Positions 33,513-45,408 of a DNA stretch of 47,210 nucleotides are shown in pieces. Source of the DNA: Biscogniauxia marginata. Lineage: Eukaryota; Ascomycota; Sordariomycetes; Xylariales; Xylariaceae. How positions within the stretch are numbered: the first letter of the stretch is position 1; each line of letters starts with the position of its first letter. A program made the translations under genes and the position numbers. The stretch lies in contig MU404234.1 in the NCBI GenBank assembly GCA_022695795.1, positions 1 to 47,210 of the forward strand. The letters run 5' to 3'. Under the pieces are notes generated by a model. That model saw nothing but the letters and a program-made list of their open reading frames with translations. It had not been told where the DNA came from and did not search any database.

Positions 33513-33809
33513 GGCTCAGTGTTCAGGGTTGCTAATTACTACATTTCTATTTCATGTCACGATGATATGAACACTGTCACGTAGCAGATAGAAAACATGG
33601 CAAACAGAGGAATTCTCTATTTTTATTTGCACCAGTGCTCAGGGCACGCAAAGATATTTAATAGCAAGTGTATCAACACGGAGGTGTTCGGAGGGAAGAA
33701 GAATTAGGGTGAGTAGGGAAACCAATTGCCACAAGACTCTCAAACCCCTTGTAGCTTTCCAGGATGTAGCCCTGAGCTGCCCATACCAAGACCAGTAACA
33801 TCTAGAGAT

Positions 33810-35747
33810 CTAGATATACCGCATACGCTTGGCTACAAGCAAGCAGACAAGACAGAAACTGACCAAGAATGCAACGATTCCTCCAAAGGCGTTGAGGTTT
33901 TCGTCATCTCCCCATGGCACCTTGACATTCATGCCGAATAGACCAGTGACAATGTTGAGCGGAACGATAGTGGTAGCAATGAAAGTAATCTTGCTTAGCC
34001 CAGCATTGGTCTGTGTCCCCTGCGTGATGCTGTCGATCGTCAATTGGGCGAGGTAGTTGCTATGAGCACGGGATAGGATCTTCTCGAAATGCGTCAGATT
34101 TGTCATCATCGTGACAACATGATCTTGGATGTCGCCCAGGTACATGCCAATGTCCATCCGCGGTGTGACCTTATAGTTCTCATTGCAGCGCTTAGTGAAG
34201 CCCTTGAGAACATCAGCCTTACCACCGAGAACCCGCATGAGTCCAAGCGTGTTCTTGCGAACAATACCAAGCCGACGGAGGAACGCATGCATATCATCTG
34301 GGCGCGCCACAAAAACCGAATCTTCAATACCTTCAGTGTTGACCTCGATGCGATGAATTGCAGGGGCAAATGAGTCCACAATGTTGTCACTGCCAAAATG
34401 CATTAGTTTTAAATATTAGGTATATGAGGATGAATGAAAAGCTTACATCAAGGCATAGCAGATCCAATCACTGCTCAATGAGACATATTCCTTCAAACTG
34501 GCGATCCTCTTTCGAACCTGCGAGGCATGTTCATTCGGTTGAAAGCTGAAACTGAGGGTGCCCTCGCGGAAGACAACGACGTAGATATTATAGGGCTCGT
34601 AGTCTTGACCATCTTCCTCTTCGACAACACGGAACGACCGGAAACAGGCGAAGTAGTATGAGGGGAATATCTCGATCTTCTCACGGGCCTCTTGGGTGGT
34701 GATATCTTCGATCGTTAGGGGATGCACGCCAAATGCCTTGCACAGAGTCCGGACTTCTTCCTCGGTTGGGGTGTTGACATTCAACCACCAGACACCATCA
34801 GGTTCATCGCGAGGGAAGGTAAAAAGCCCCCGCACGTCCTCACCAGGCAGGACAAGATCTCCAAACTCGGCAGCATGAATAGTAGACTCCCAGGCAGAAG
34901 AGAAGAAGGCGAAACGATTTGGATCAAAGGGTTCCTTTTCGACTTGAGGCTGCGTAGGTGCTTCAGACTCTGTTGACTTCGTCTTCTCGTCGACATCAGA
35001 ACCACTCGGAATATTGATTATATCGCCGTCAACTGTAATCATCGGTGCTTGGTGCTGGGCCTGGGCGTCAGGGTGCAGGTTTGAAAATACCCGACCAGCC
35101 TCTTGAGCCTCCAAAGTCTCTTTACGTGCGGCGTTCTCAGAGGCAATGAAATTCTCCAGGTAGTCGAAATCGATATATAGCTGATCATTGCGATGCTCAT
35201 CTTGCATAGGAAAGCATACGTCCTCTTCTGCTGTCTTGTTTGTTGCCATACTAGCTCCATCGTCGGCGGTGAATATGGAAGACTTGCTACGTCCAGATCG
35301 ATGACTCCGGTGGCTGTTCTGGCTGATAGAAGAGTGGGTGCGCTGAAGTGTATCGCCGTCTTCTTTAAGCCCACGGCCATCTGAGTTAGAGAGTGCTCGC
35401 TCGCGACGACGAGCTTCAGCAAATGCCTTGACAGAGTTAGGTGGTGAGACATCGCGCTGCTCGTTTGTGGAGTTGAAAGTTGGACGACGGTTATGAGGAG
35501 ACAATGGGGAGGGATTGCCATCATCATCATCAATGATAGCTTCCTCGAAGTCTCGGATCCTGACTTCCGATGGTGACAAGGGACTAGTGGGTTCCAGGTG
35601 TTGGCCAGTACCATACAGAGTGTCGACAGTGCCACGGCGGGGACGGTCGTATCTTTGGACAGAAGAACTCTGGTGGCGATGGTCGTCAAGCTCAGGAACA
35701 GGGGTATCGTAACCCCTCCCAGAGCTTCCTTCCCCGTGCTCGGACAT
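33810..35747 (-). CDS. CorA-type Mg2+ transporter (Alr/Mnr2-like)
   Basis: Membrane transporter for Mg2+ and related divalent ions, of the fungal CorA/ALR/MNR2 group. Exons are 35747-34447 and 34389-33810 with a 57-nt intron that restores YALIDNIVDSFAP; the product has 626 residues. Residues 1 to about 200 are polar and Ser/Arg-rich, probably disordered. Then follow FFSSAWESTIHAAEFGDL, GVWWLNVNTPTEEEV, HPLTIEDI and FPSYYFACF of the cytosolic funnel domain. The C-terminus has two membrane helices: the first, ending IVPLNIVTGLFGMN, carries the signature Gly-Met-Asn pore motif, and the second is GIVAFLVSFCLVCLLVAKR. Whether it sits in plasma membrane (Alr1) or vacuole (Mnr2) cannot be told. It is divergent from the SPC1 gene. 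Confidence 0.93.
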
Positions 35748-37779
35748 GGTGACGAAGTTTATCTAATCTATTTATGGGGTTGCCCAGGTGAAATCGGGTC
35801 GTTGACAAAGGAACGGTCCAACGGGTGAGAGACCTGGCACTTGGCGCGATGCTGTGCACCGGTTGAGGAAGGCCTTCCGCGTGGCGATTATGGGAAGGCG
35901 CACATAGTTGGTGACAATGTTAGTCGGACGGCATTCGTAGGTCGCAGCAGGCGTGGCAGCACGCCGACTGCTGCTGATACAGAAGGCCGAGGTAGGCTCT
36001 ATACCAATGCTGAATGAGCGCCAAAATGTAAACCGGGGGTAGACCAAGCGCTGTGCGGGTGTGGCGGTACTGGAAAGCTGTGGTTATGTCAAAATTGCTG
36101 TTGGCCACAGTCCAATTAAGGAGGCTTCTTGTTGACGCCGCTGAAGACCCAGCAGAGAGGGCCAAGAAGCGGTCGTGAGTAGGAGAATTTGTCTCTGTTG
36201 AGGCCCGCCAACTTGGTGGTTTGATTTGGTTATGCGGTATCCACCGCAAGTACGAGCTGGACGTGCTGTGGACGATAGCGCAGCCCGCAAAGCTCTCTAG
36301 GTGTCTTGTTGACTCGGTAGAAGGTATCTAAGGTGGCTGGCGGAAATGAGGCAGAAGGGAGAAGGTGAGGTAGGAAAACGATGCAAAGCCTCTAGTTGCA
36401 GTGTCGAAGGTTGGATTCGACAGTCAAGTTCGTAGGTACCTGTGGTGGTGGTTGAGTCGACCGACAGTCTGGTGATGTGTGAGTATGCACACACGAGCGA
36501 CGATCCCGATGCAGATCCAGAAAACGGGCTCGAGAGATGCCAGTAGCTACCTTAGAAGAAGAACGGATTCAAGGTGACTAGTGCAAGACGCAACGGTTTA
36601 GTAGAAAGCATTCGATCAGTCTACTTGGTTGAGTGTGATGCGTGTCAGAGTGCTGGTGCATGTAAATGGGGGAAAAAATAAAAAGGTGCAGTCGGAGTCA
36701 GGTCAATAAAGAGCTGCGGCTTTTCTTGATTCGGTGGAAGCAGCCACAAGCGGCGAAAAATTCTTGCAGCTTGTGAAAATCGCCTAGGTAAGATTGGATT
36801 GTTTGCCTGGTTTTTTTTAGCTCCCGGTTTTCTAGACAATTTCTTGGTTCCACTTTTTAGAATAGCATTGCATTCAATTAATCATTGTCTTGCAATTATT
36901 AAGACTGACCTAGCCTAACCTAGGTAATTGTCCAATAACACGACTAGCCAGGTCTGTGTATTCTTCCTTGGGTGTTATTCCTATTCGCTTATTTCTTATT
37001 TAGCCTCATCTTTGTAGAATTGATTCACTTCACTATTGTGGGCATGATATGTTTATTCAAGTGAGTATCTATGTCGTTCATCTAATGTGCAAAGCCTTTT
37101 TGAAAGTTGCTATAAGATTAAACATACCTAGGTATAATAAGTAAGAGGTAGTACATAATAGGAACAAACAGGGAGTACATCTAGAAATGCCTCTTAAAGT
37201 TAATACCTATCATATGTATTGTACATTAGGTATTCAATATACTAGAGCTAGCAAATAACCTTTTATTGTTATGATTTTACTTAATTTTAAATCGATTGGT
37301 TCTTCTTCTTCTTCTTCTTCTTAGAGATGTAGCCATTCAGTTGACGATGATTTTCATTGCTCAGATCTAGCATGATAACATGTCTATTATCTACCTTGTA
37401 TCACTACGTACCTACATGTAGGCACTTACACCGTAGTGCGTTCCCGTATTCTTTGAGTTCCAAGTTTAGAAACAAACATGGGAGGGTGCATGTGGCTTAT
37501 CCCTATCCTTATCAGCGTGGGGGAGGGGGCTGGGGGACTCCTCGGCTCTTATCTTCCATTTACAGGTACCTGGATGCTACCTGGTTCCCACTACATGTAC
37601 CCCTGCCAGTCATCTCATTGGATGGCTTTGCACTGTTGAAAGTCACCACGTTTCCTAACATTGAAATCAGCCTTCCTACCTACGTTGTTGCATCATGAAG
37701 CTGGAGATGTGAACAACTTCTTGAATACTATCCGGCTTTTTTCTACAGCAGCCTCCGAAGCTGATCTATCTCCTTGAAG
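35748..37779. other. Divergent promoter region, no gene seen
   Basis: Two kb between the CorA start and SPC1. The half next to CorA has scattered frames on the minus strand (35772-36839) without recognisable protein and probably includes its leader. The half next to SPC1 is A+T-richer, with CCTAACCTAGG-type motifs (36910, 37123, 37404) and the TTC microsatellite. Confidence 0.5.
37300..37322. repeat. (TTC)n microsatellite
   Basis: Seven and a half uninterrupted TTC units in the intergenic region upstream of SPC1. Confidence 0.9.
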
Positions 37780-38268
37780 ATGGCAGAACAATTTGTGGAC
37801 CAGATTAGAGACGTAGTTGATGGCCAGATCGTTTGTGCTCCTCCCTCCTACTTGGTATTTTATGTACTAACCGATTGCCACCACAGGACTTTGAAGGCCA
37901 GAGAGTAGCTGATATACTGGCGACAGCTTTACTTTCGGTCACCGGAGTACGAAAGCCCCTCTACCCATGCTACTCTTACGACAATTCCTTATATTCGTTC
38001 CTATACCGCACTATATATTGCACTTGTCGCTGATGGTTATGTTATAAAATAGGCAATCTCCTTCCTCGTCGGCTTCTTCCTCCAGGATATTGCGCTCGCT
38101 CTCAAGATCGGTCTCGCTGGCACAGCTCTTACCTTTCTCCTCATCGTCCCCCCTTGGCCCTTCTTCAAAAGACACCCGGTTCAGTGGCTCCCCGTCGGAG
38201 GCGGGCCGGCAGTCACAAGTGCACAACAAAACATAGTCATCGATGAGAAGTTTCTCGCAAGGCAATGA
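37780..38268 (+). CDS. SPC1: Signal peptidase complex subunit 1
   Basis: Small ER-membrane subunit (SPC12 family) of signal peptidase; it helps the complex discriminate signal peptides from membrane helices. Exons 37780-37830, 37887-37946 and 38053-38268 join to 108 residues, the usual size. Exon 1 and exon 2 give MAEQFVDQIRDVVDGQI then DFEGQRVADILATALLSV, the conserved amphipathic start. Exon 3 gives two membrane spans (AISFLVGFFLQDIALALKIG and GTALTFLLIVPPWPFF) and the PVQWLP motif. Introns are 56 and 106 nt; none of the three exons would be long enough to be noticed alone. It converges with RBX1, with 263 nt between stop codons. Confidence 0.93.
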
Positions 38269-38531
38269 TCCCCGTTGTGGCGTGGCCCGAGGTCATATCA
38301 TTGGTATGAACTTTATGGGCTAGCTCTATAGAAGCCAGGTAGTGTCATGAATATACTCGATTCTGTTGTGCCATTCATACGGCTCTACCTAATCCATCTG
38401 TCTTTTGGACTTAATGGAGTCTTGCTTGCAAGCTCCCCGATGTAGTAGTGACGGCAATGTGTATCTCTAATGTGAATCCCAGACGACCCTGCGTCCACTG
38501 CCGATACTCGTAGGCATATTCCCCATGTGCT

Positions 38532-39013
<482 letters not shown>

Positions 39014-40160
39014 ACTGATGTGTGGAGTGTAGATTGGCTTCGGAGGTAACAGTCGAAAGAGGTGAGGTCGTTATGCGGGGGTGGGTGATGGGTGACGGAG
39101 ATTCGGACGGATGGATTGTGGTGAGGTAGCTGTTGGTGGTGGTGTTTGTGGGAAGTAAATCTATGACATGAAGCAGAGGCCCCCCAAATCCTAAAGGAAT
39201 TGTTGCTTGAGAAAAACCGAAGACAGTAAATTCCTTGCAAGAAGAGAGGATACCTATGCTAATGGCTAGGAATCTTGGGAGGGGATCTTGAACAAGACCT
39301 TAGGTTATCACGTCACAAATGGTTTGCAGCCTTCCAGGTCCTCACTCAGTTGTTGGCCAGCCGGTGGTCGCAAGCTGCAGACAGTGTCGGACACAGTGCC
39401 GAGGGGCAAAGTTTGCGTTTGGCGAATGTAACAGGCATAAGCGGTCTCGATAGGAGACCAGGCAGCCAGGCTTTTCTGTCTAATGGAGATACTTGGTACC
39501 AGTGTATGAGAACAATAGTGCTTGTACTTTCCACACTGTCAAGTCTAACACCTGCAGGTTGCCCCTCATGCCAGCCTGTTGACTACAAAAGCACCTCTGA
39601 ATTGCTCGGATTGCCTCCAATTAGTTACGTACCTAGAAAGTACCTCCATTCCTGTGGAATAGTAACATAGGTAGGCACCTAACGAATGCCAAGCAAAAGC
39701 CTTGCGCCTGCGCCTTGTCTTCAACGCAGCGACAGCACAGCACGTTTCAAAGTACCCACCTGCCCTCTCTCGGCGGCCCTTCCTGTTTTCTTCCACGGAT
39801 CCCGCAATCCATCCTTCCTCGCTCACTCTCTCAACATCAACAACAAATATGTGCAGACAACACTCACAACCGACAACACACCTACAACAAGAATCTCCTT
39901 TCTCCTCTTCCACTTCTACCAAGTCCCTCGCAATAGATCCAGCATTTATTTTCCGTTCCCCGACTTAGTCAGTCGACGACGGCGCCACGCCCAACCTCCC
40001 TTTTTCAATCTCTTCTTTATTCTTGTCCTCCCCGCATTACGTCGCATTGACTCGCTCCCGTCACCACACATTTCATCCTCTTAAAAATACGATCGTCGGC
40101 CGCCTCTGGCTGCGCCCAATCTCCCATTCGATTTCCCCAGATACATGTCACCACAAAAAC
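39014..40160. other. Divergent promoter of RBX1 and the PNRC gene
   Basis: No gene. From about 39,690 the plus strand is strongly C/T- and then C/A-rich with several in-frame but non-ATG openings, as expected for the long leader of the gene at 40161. Confidence 0.5.
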
Positions 40161-41369
40161 ATGCATCAACCACCGAACCAAAAGAACACACCAAACCGCC
40201 GCCGCCCCCCACAGGGCCGGAATCGCAAGACCCCCCAGAAGACTTACGCTTCTGAGAATGATGTCCCGACCTTCAAGCCCGATCGCTCGGCCAGTCCTAC
40301 TACTCCTCAGAAATCTGCGTCGGGAGGCACTACCTTTTTGCGGACCACCTCGACAACCCAGAAGCAGCGGAAGGGCAACAAGAATCGCAATAAGAATGGC
40401 GTTGCCGAGAGCCCGTCTTTTCCACCTAAAGACGATGCCTCGGCCCCTATTTTCGCTGGCTCTACTTTCCATGCTTCACCTGCACCTTCGGCGTTGCCTA
40501 TTCCAAGTTTCTTAGGAGTTGCGAGTGCTACTTCGCCCAAGATGAAGCCTAACCCAAGTCCTGCTCAAGATCTCTCTCCTCCAACCACTGATTCTGACGA
40601 GGGTAGCCAGTCTGGCGAGGGCCCTGTGCCACGGAACGATGAGTCTCCTTTGGAGTTTTTCTTCCGCGCTGATCGAGCTGAGAAAGCAAGAACTCGTCGA
40701 GCTAGTTCTGCAAATGCTGACGCTTCTCCCGAGGCTCCTTTCTCCCCGCCTCATGAGTCACCTCAGGCATGTAATACATTCCCCAGGGCAACGCTCTCCC
40801 ATCCAAACAGGCGCCCGATCTACACCCAGCGGAATACATCCCCTGGAATCTCGACGAACGAGCTTGATGGTACCCCGGGCCAGCCTCTTGGGCCAGCTTT
40901 CTCTACTCCATATCAAGAACGCATCAAAGCAGCTCGCTCCAATCAGAGCTCCGCGCCGGCCACACCTTCAGTAGCTCGGGACCATACGCTAAATTCTTCA
41001 GAAGCCTTGAAAAGATATCTATTTACTGGGCAGCTTGGCTCAGCCGCGCAGAAATCGGCGCAACATAGTCAGTACCAGACTCAGCAGCCCTCACCCCAAC
41101 AGTCCCCTGTCCGTCAGTCCTTTCAACAACGTCTTCAACACGAATCCCGCCAGCAGCAACACCGGCAGGAGTGGTTTCAGAAGCATCCCGCCAAACCCCA
41201 ATTTCCTCCTGGCATGTTCCCCGCGTCAATCTTGACAGGTTACGCAACGGGTGCTCAGTCCGCAGTTCCACCTGCGCAAATGAATCCAAGCCCGAACCAT
41301 CGCTCGGAACAGATACTTGCCCTGGAGGGTGATCTCCGAAGAATGCTCAAGTTGGACTCATCGGGCTAG
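40161..41369 (+). CDS. PNRC-motif protein, probable mRNA decapping cofactor
   Basis: A single-exon 402-residue, Pro/Ser/Gln-rich, mostly disordered protein. Residues about 95-110 have FAGSTFHASPAPSALPIPSF, the PNRC motif of human PNRC1/2 and of fungal Edc-type proteins, which bind the Dcp1 EVH1 pocket and stimulate decapping. A second conserved block, SPLEFFFRADRAEKARTRR, and a short C-terminal helix, ILALEGDLRRMLKL, are typical of the fungal members. The N-terminus is basic (RRRPPQGRNRK), fitting RNA binding. The frame is open further upstream but only by a TTG; the first ATG is at 40161, with a good AAAACATGC context. Function in decapping is inferred from the motif. Confidence 0.85.
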   Translation: MHQPPNQKNTPNRRRPPQGRNRKTPQKTYASENDVPTFKPDRSASPTTPQKSASGGTTFLRTTSTTQKQRKGNKNRNKNGVAESPSFPPKDDASAPIFAGSTFHASPAPSALPIPSFLGVASATSPKMKPNPSPAQDLSPPTTDSDEGSQSGEGPVPRNDESPLEFFFRADRAEKARTRRASSANADASPEAPFSPPHESPQACNTFPRATLSHPNRRPIYTQRNTSPGISTNELDGTPGQPLGPAFSTPYQERIKAARSNQSSAPATPSVARDHTLNSSEALKRYLFTGQLGSAAQKSAQHSQYQTQQPSPQQSPVRQSFQQRLQHESRQQQHRQEWFQKHPAKPQFPPGMFPASILTGYATGAQSAVPPAQMNPSPNHRSEQILALEGDLRRMLKLDSSG

Positions 41370-42824
41370 ACACCCATGACTCCATGAGCCTCGGCCGCTT
41401 CCCTGTGTTGGTTTCGATTTTCGGCATGGTGTTAGGCGTTGTGTAGGCGTTGTATCAGATTCATTGTCAATATTTGATAACTTTGGCTACTGCCGCCACC
41501 CACCTCTGGGATTTCTTTTTCTTTTTTTCCTTAATTTCTTTTTTACTTCCTGTTTTCATGGTTTCAAACCACCTATACTCTCTTCTAGAGGACGGAGTTC
41601 GTTAAGCTATGATATTCATGGCTGGTCATGGTCACGCATTTCGGATATCTAGCCTTGTAAATGGGGGGGAGACATCATAGGGGTTACATTCTTGTTCCTA
41701 CTTGTGCTTGACTAATGTATTATGGCATGAGGCCTTACGCCTCGTTCGGTGTTGAGCGTGGCATCGCGGGTTGAGTATCGGTTTTACGAGCGTTCAATTC
41801 GTCTGGAAACGAAATCTCATACTGTTTGCGGTTTGTGGCCACGGTATATCGCAGGTCATCGGAATCGGCATTGGGTCTAGGGATTCGGATTCTAGACGGA
41901 ATGGAAGCATCAGTTCTGGTGTTCAAGGCAACTTGGAAAAGGCTCGGTACAAAGGAAGGGCTCGACATGTGTTTCATGGCTCGTACATTGTGCGAGCTAT
42001 CGAGTCATCTGCGAGGGTGTATCTGGAAGAGTGGTGGTGGATGGGCATTGCTGTTTGCTCGTGTTGTTGGGGCATCTATACGATATGCCACCGGACGTTG
42101 AGAAGGGAAAAAAAAAACTGAAAAACTCGATGAAAAAAAAAAGGGTGATATATTCGGGACTATGGTCTCCACAGGTTACGCATTAGACCTTAGGCCATCA
42201 ATATCATAGACCACGCGGTCTCGTATACCACCATTTATTTCGCTCAAACATAATTTGTGACTATTAATACAGGCTCCTCTACCTATTATGAATTCAAACT
42301 GAGGTTCATCTTCCCATGATTCGGCAACATCTAACCTTTAGCTCGTAAGTATCTAATGTCTTTTGGGGTCATCTGAATTGTGTCCGTTAGTGAGAATTAT
42401 AAATTGGACTTTGGGTGGTTCGAGGGTATTATATCCTGTTATTGAGGTCTGTACAGATTAGTGCAGATTAAATACGTACCTGGATATAACGGAATGTTCC
42501 AATATACTAACTAGGTACCTAGGTATGTGCTAATAGCGGTTGCTAGGTAGCAACGTACTACTGTGACGTCATTCCACAAGTCCCCGGACAAAGCCAAGGA
42601 AGATAAATTGGATTTGGACCCAGCGACTCTGGTTATTGTAATTGCTACAACGTTTCTTTCACGTGAGTTCGTGGTTGGATCGTGTCATCCTTGACCGCGT
42701 CTCTACCCATGCATTAGGTACAAACCTACCTACCTAGAATCCCGAACCATCCCGGCTATGCTTTCATCTCTGTCTTGATCGTTCAGACAACTCAATCTGA
42801 ACACCCTTGCCAAGACATCAATTT
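41370..42824. other. Intergenic, no gene seen
   Basis: 3' region of the PNRC gene and promoter of TDP1. It contains T-rich (41513-41545) and A-rich (42109-42142) runs, and CTAGGTACCTAGGTA and ACCTACCTACCTAG motifs at about 42510 and 42725. The overlapping frames at 41735-42121 are unconvincing. Confidence 0.5.
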
Positions 42825-45408
42825 ATGATGGACGGCCCTGACCCATTCAATGGCGACGAGGAGGCCGCACTACGCTATGCAATCGAACTGTCCATGCAAG
42901 AAGCTGGTATGCCGCAATCAGCATCAACATCCGAGAAGCCGACAATTGTGCTCAGCTCGGACGACGAGGATGATGACCTAGAGAGAGGCCCAACGTACCC
43001 CCCCACCCCTAAGAAAGCAGCAAGCCCATCCAACTCGCCTATGAAGGGCAGGGTAGGGGAGGAGAAGAACGTGAAAGTCACATCATCCGAACTCCAGCAT
43101 GTCCCTTCATCGTCTTCATCGCAACCTGTATCGGGAGCTGCAGCACCCAATAACGGCTTTTCTGCTCTTGGGTTTGACAGGAAGAAGATGGAAGAAGAGC
43201 GTCTCGCGAGAATCGCTAAGCGGAAAGCCCCTAATTCCGACCAGGAAGCTCAGAATCGTCGGCAGAGAGTGAAGCATGGTGACGAACCAACTATTACTTC
43301 AGCTACCACTAGCTCTATCGCCACCGGTACTACTATTAAACCTGCTGATTCAAAGGCGTCTGGACCAAAGGCCGCGAAAGGCCAACCACCACAGGGCCTT
43401 CCGTATCCCAAGGGCGTTGTGAAGAAAACTTGGGCGCGTGGATATCCGCGTCAGGACGATATCAAGATTGAAGAGGTTAGTATTCTAATTATTCGTCTCC
43501 CCCTGCAGAAAAGTAAAAGAGCGAGAACGTCGTTTTGAATTAATGACTACGTTTTAGGTGTTTCAAAAGGACGAACTCGAGCTTGCAGTGCTCAGTTCAT
43601 TCCAGTGGGACGAGGAGTGGATGTTATCTAAACTTGATATCAGGAGAACCAAGATTATGTGTATTGCCTTCGCGTCAAGCGAAGCACAGGTAAGTCTCAG
43701 GTTCAATTTCGCATGATGGTCCCTAACGTGTTCTCGTGATCAAAGCAAGAGGAAATACGGAACAATGTTCCTCAGAAGCTCATCAGGTCAGTAACAACAA
43801 GGGTATCTCTATTACGTGTTCTATAGTAGAATGATTTTGCTGTTTTATTATCCTCCTTTCATAGCAATGAGCTAGTGTTGTCGCTGATACATATATATAT
43901 ATAACAGGTTTTGCTTCCCCCCGATGATGCCAGCTGGAGCCATGCATTCAAAATTACAGCTTCTAAAATATCCTACCTATCTGCGTATAGTTGTGCCAAG
44001 TGGGAACCTAGTTCCTTATGATGTAAGTCAACAACCTGGGGCATTTTCTAAATACATTTTCGACACTGCGATACTTCGCTTTGGGGATACCTTTACTACA
44101 TCATTGTATACTCAGAGAACTTATAATCACTTCCCCATCATAGCTAGGAGCATATACTGATACCTAGGCGCTCTATAGTGGGGTGAAACAGGAGTCATGG
44201 AAAATATGGTCTTCTTAATTGACCTTCCTCGAATAGAGGAGTCGGCGGCCAGATCATCCAATAATCTCACCAACTTCGGCGAGGAACTCAGCTATTTCTT
44301 AAAAGCTCAGGGTTTGGACGAGAGTTTAGTTGGCAGCCTCACAAACTATGATTTCTCAGAAACCAGCCGGTTCAGATTCGTTCACACGATGTAAGACCAT
44401 TGAACCGGTTTGCGCTTTATACTTCGACTAATGCTAACGCAAGATCAGTGGGCAAATCCACGTGGATGAATGGCAGCGGACAGGTAAACCTTCGACGCTT
44501 AACTCAACTACAGCTATTAATTATATTGATAGGATATTGTGGCCTCGGCCGTGCTGTCACGTCCATGGGTCTCAATACCTCATCAGAAATCGAGCTTGAT
44601 TTTGTCGTGGCATCACTCGGCTCGATAAATATGGATTTGATATCGGCCCTTTATAACGCCGCCCAGGGTGAGCTCTGCTACGCTTTCATATGATTCTCTT
44701 CGGATAGCTCATTTCTCAACAGGTGATAATGGGTTAAAAGAATACGAGAGAAGAACCGCCAGAGGGGGTAAGAAAAAGGCTTCGGCAGATAACGGTTCGC
44801 TTCTTAAAGGCAAATGCCGTGTCTACTTCCCATCTCATAATACCGTGATCCAGAGCCGGGGCGGGAAAAACGTCAGTCAACGTCCACCTCAACTCGACGA
44901 ATTTTGTGCGCGTATCTGACAATTATCAGGCTGGCGGTACAATATGTGTCCAGAGCAAGTGGTGGGACTCTGCTACCTTTCCTCGTGAAATAGTCCATGA
45001 CTGTAAAAGCGTCAGACGGGGACTCCTGGTGCACAGCAAGGTCATGTTCGTTCGTCATTCCCGCGCCGCAAAGTTGAAGGCTTCGTGGGCATACGTAGGG
45101 AGTGCAAATCTTTCGGAGAGTGCCTGGTAAGCCTCGCCTTTGTGTGCCATCGTGATTTCAAACTAATATGAACCCGGGGTATTAGGGGTCGTTTAGTGAA
45201 GGACAAAGCGAGTGGCCGTCCTAAGCTTAACTGCAGAAACTGGGAATGTGGAGTGCTCATCCCTGTGCCCGCTGGCGATACCGCAGAGGAGTCCCACCAT
45301 GCGGACTTAACCGCCTTCCAGAGTATTGTTCCGGTACCAGTGGAAGTGCCTGGAGAGGCCTACGGCGCTAGCGCATCAAAGCGACCTTGGCTATTCCTCG
45401 ATAACTAA
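42825..45408 (+). CDS. TDP1: Tyrosyl-DNA phosphodiesterase 1 with N-terminal UIM
   Basis: Nuclear repair enzyme that hydrolyses the 3'-phosphotyrosyl link left by stalled topoisomerase I. Ten exons (42825-43475, 43558-43689, 43746-43786, 43908-44022, 44179-44390, 44449-44483, 44533-44667, 44723-44871, 44930-45126, 45186-45408) join in frame to 629 residues, near the family's usual size. Both catalytic HxK motifs are present: HSKLQLL (His288/Lys290) and HSKVMFV (His525/Lys527). Also seen are FCFPPMMPAGAMHSK, YDFSETSRFRFVHT, GYCGLGRAV, a split CRVYFPSHNTV, YVGSANLSESAWG and the NWECGVLIP end. Residues about 8-23 (GDEEAALRYAIELSMQ) fit a ubiquitin-interacting motif, followed by acidic DDEDDD and Ser-rich linkers. 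Introns are 49-156 nt with standard signals. The ATG at 42825 is the first in frame. Confidence 0.93.

Noticed and set aside
40023..40160. 46-codon extension upstream of the PNRC protein
   Set aside because: Begins at TTG with a composition unlike the protein; the first ATG at 40161 has good context.
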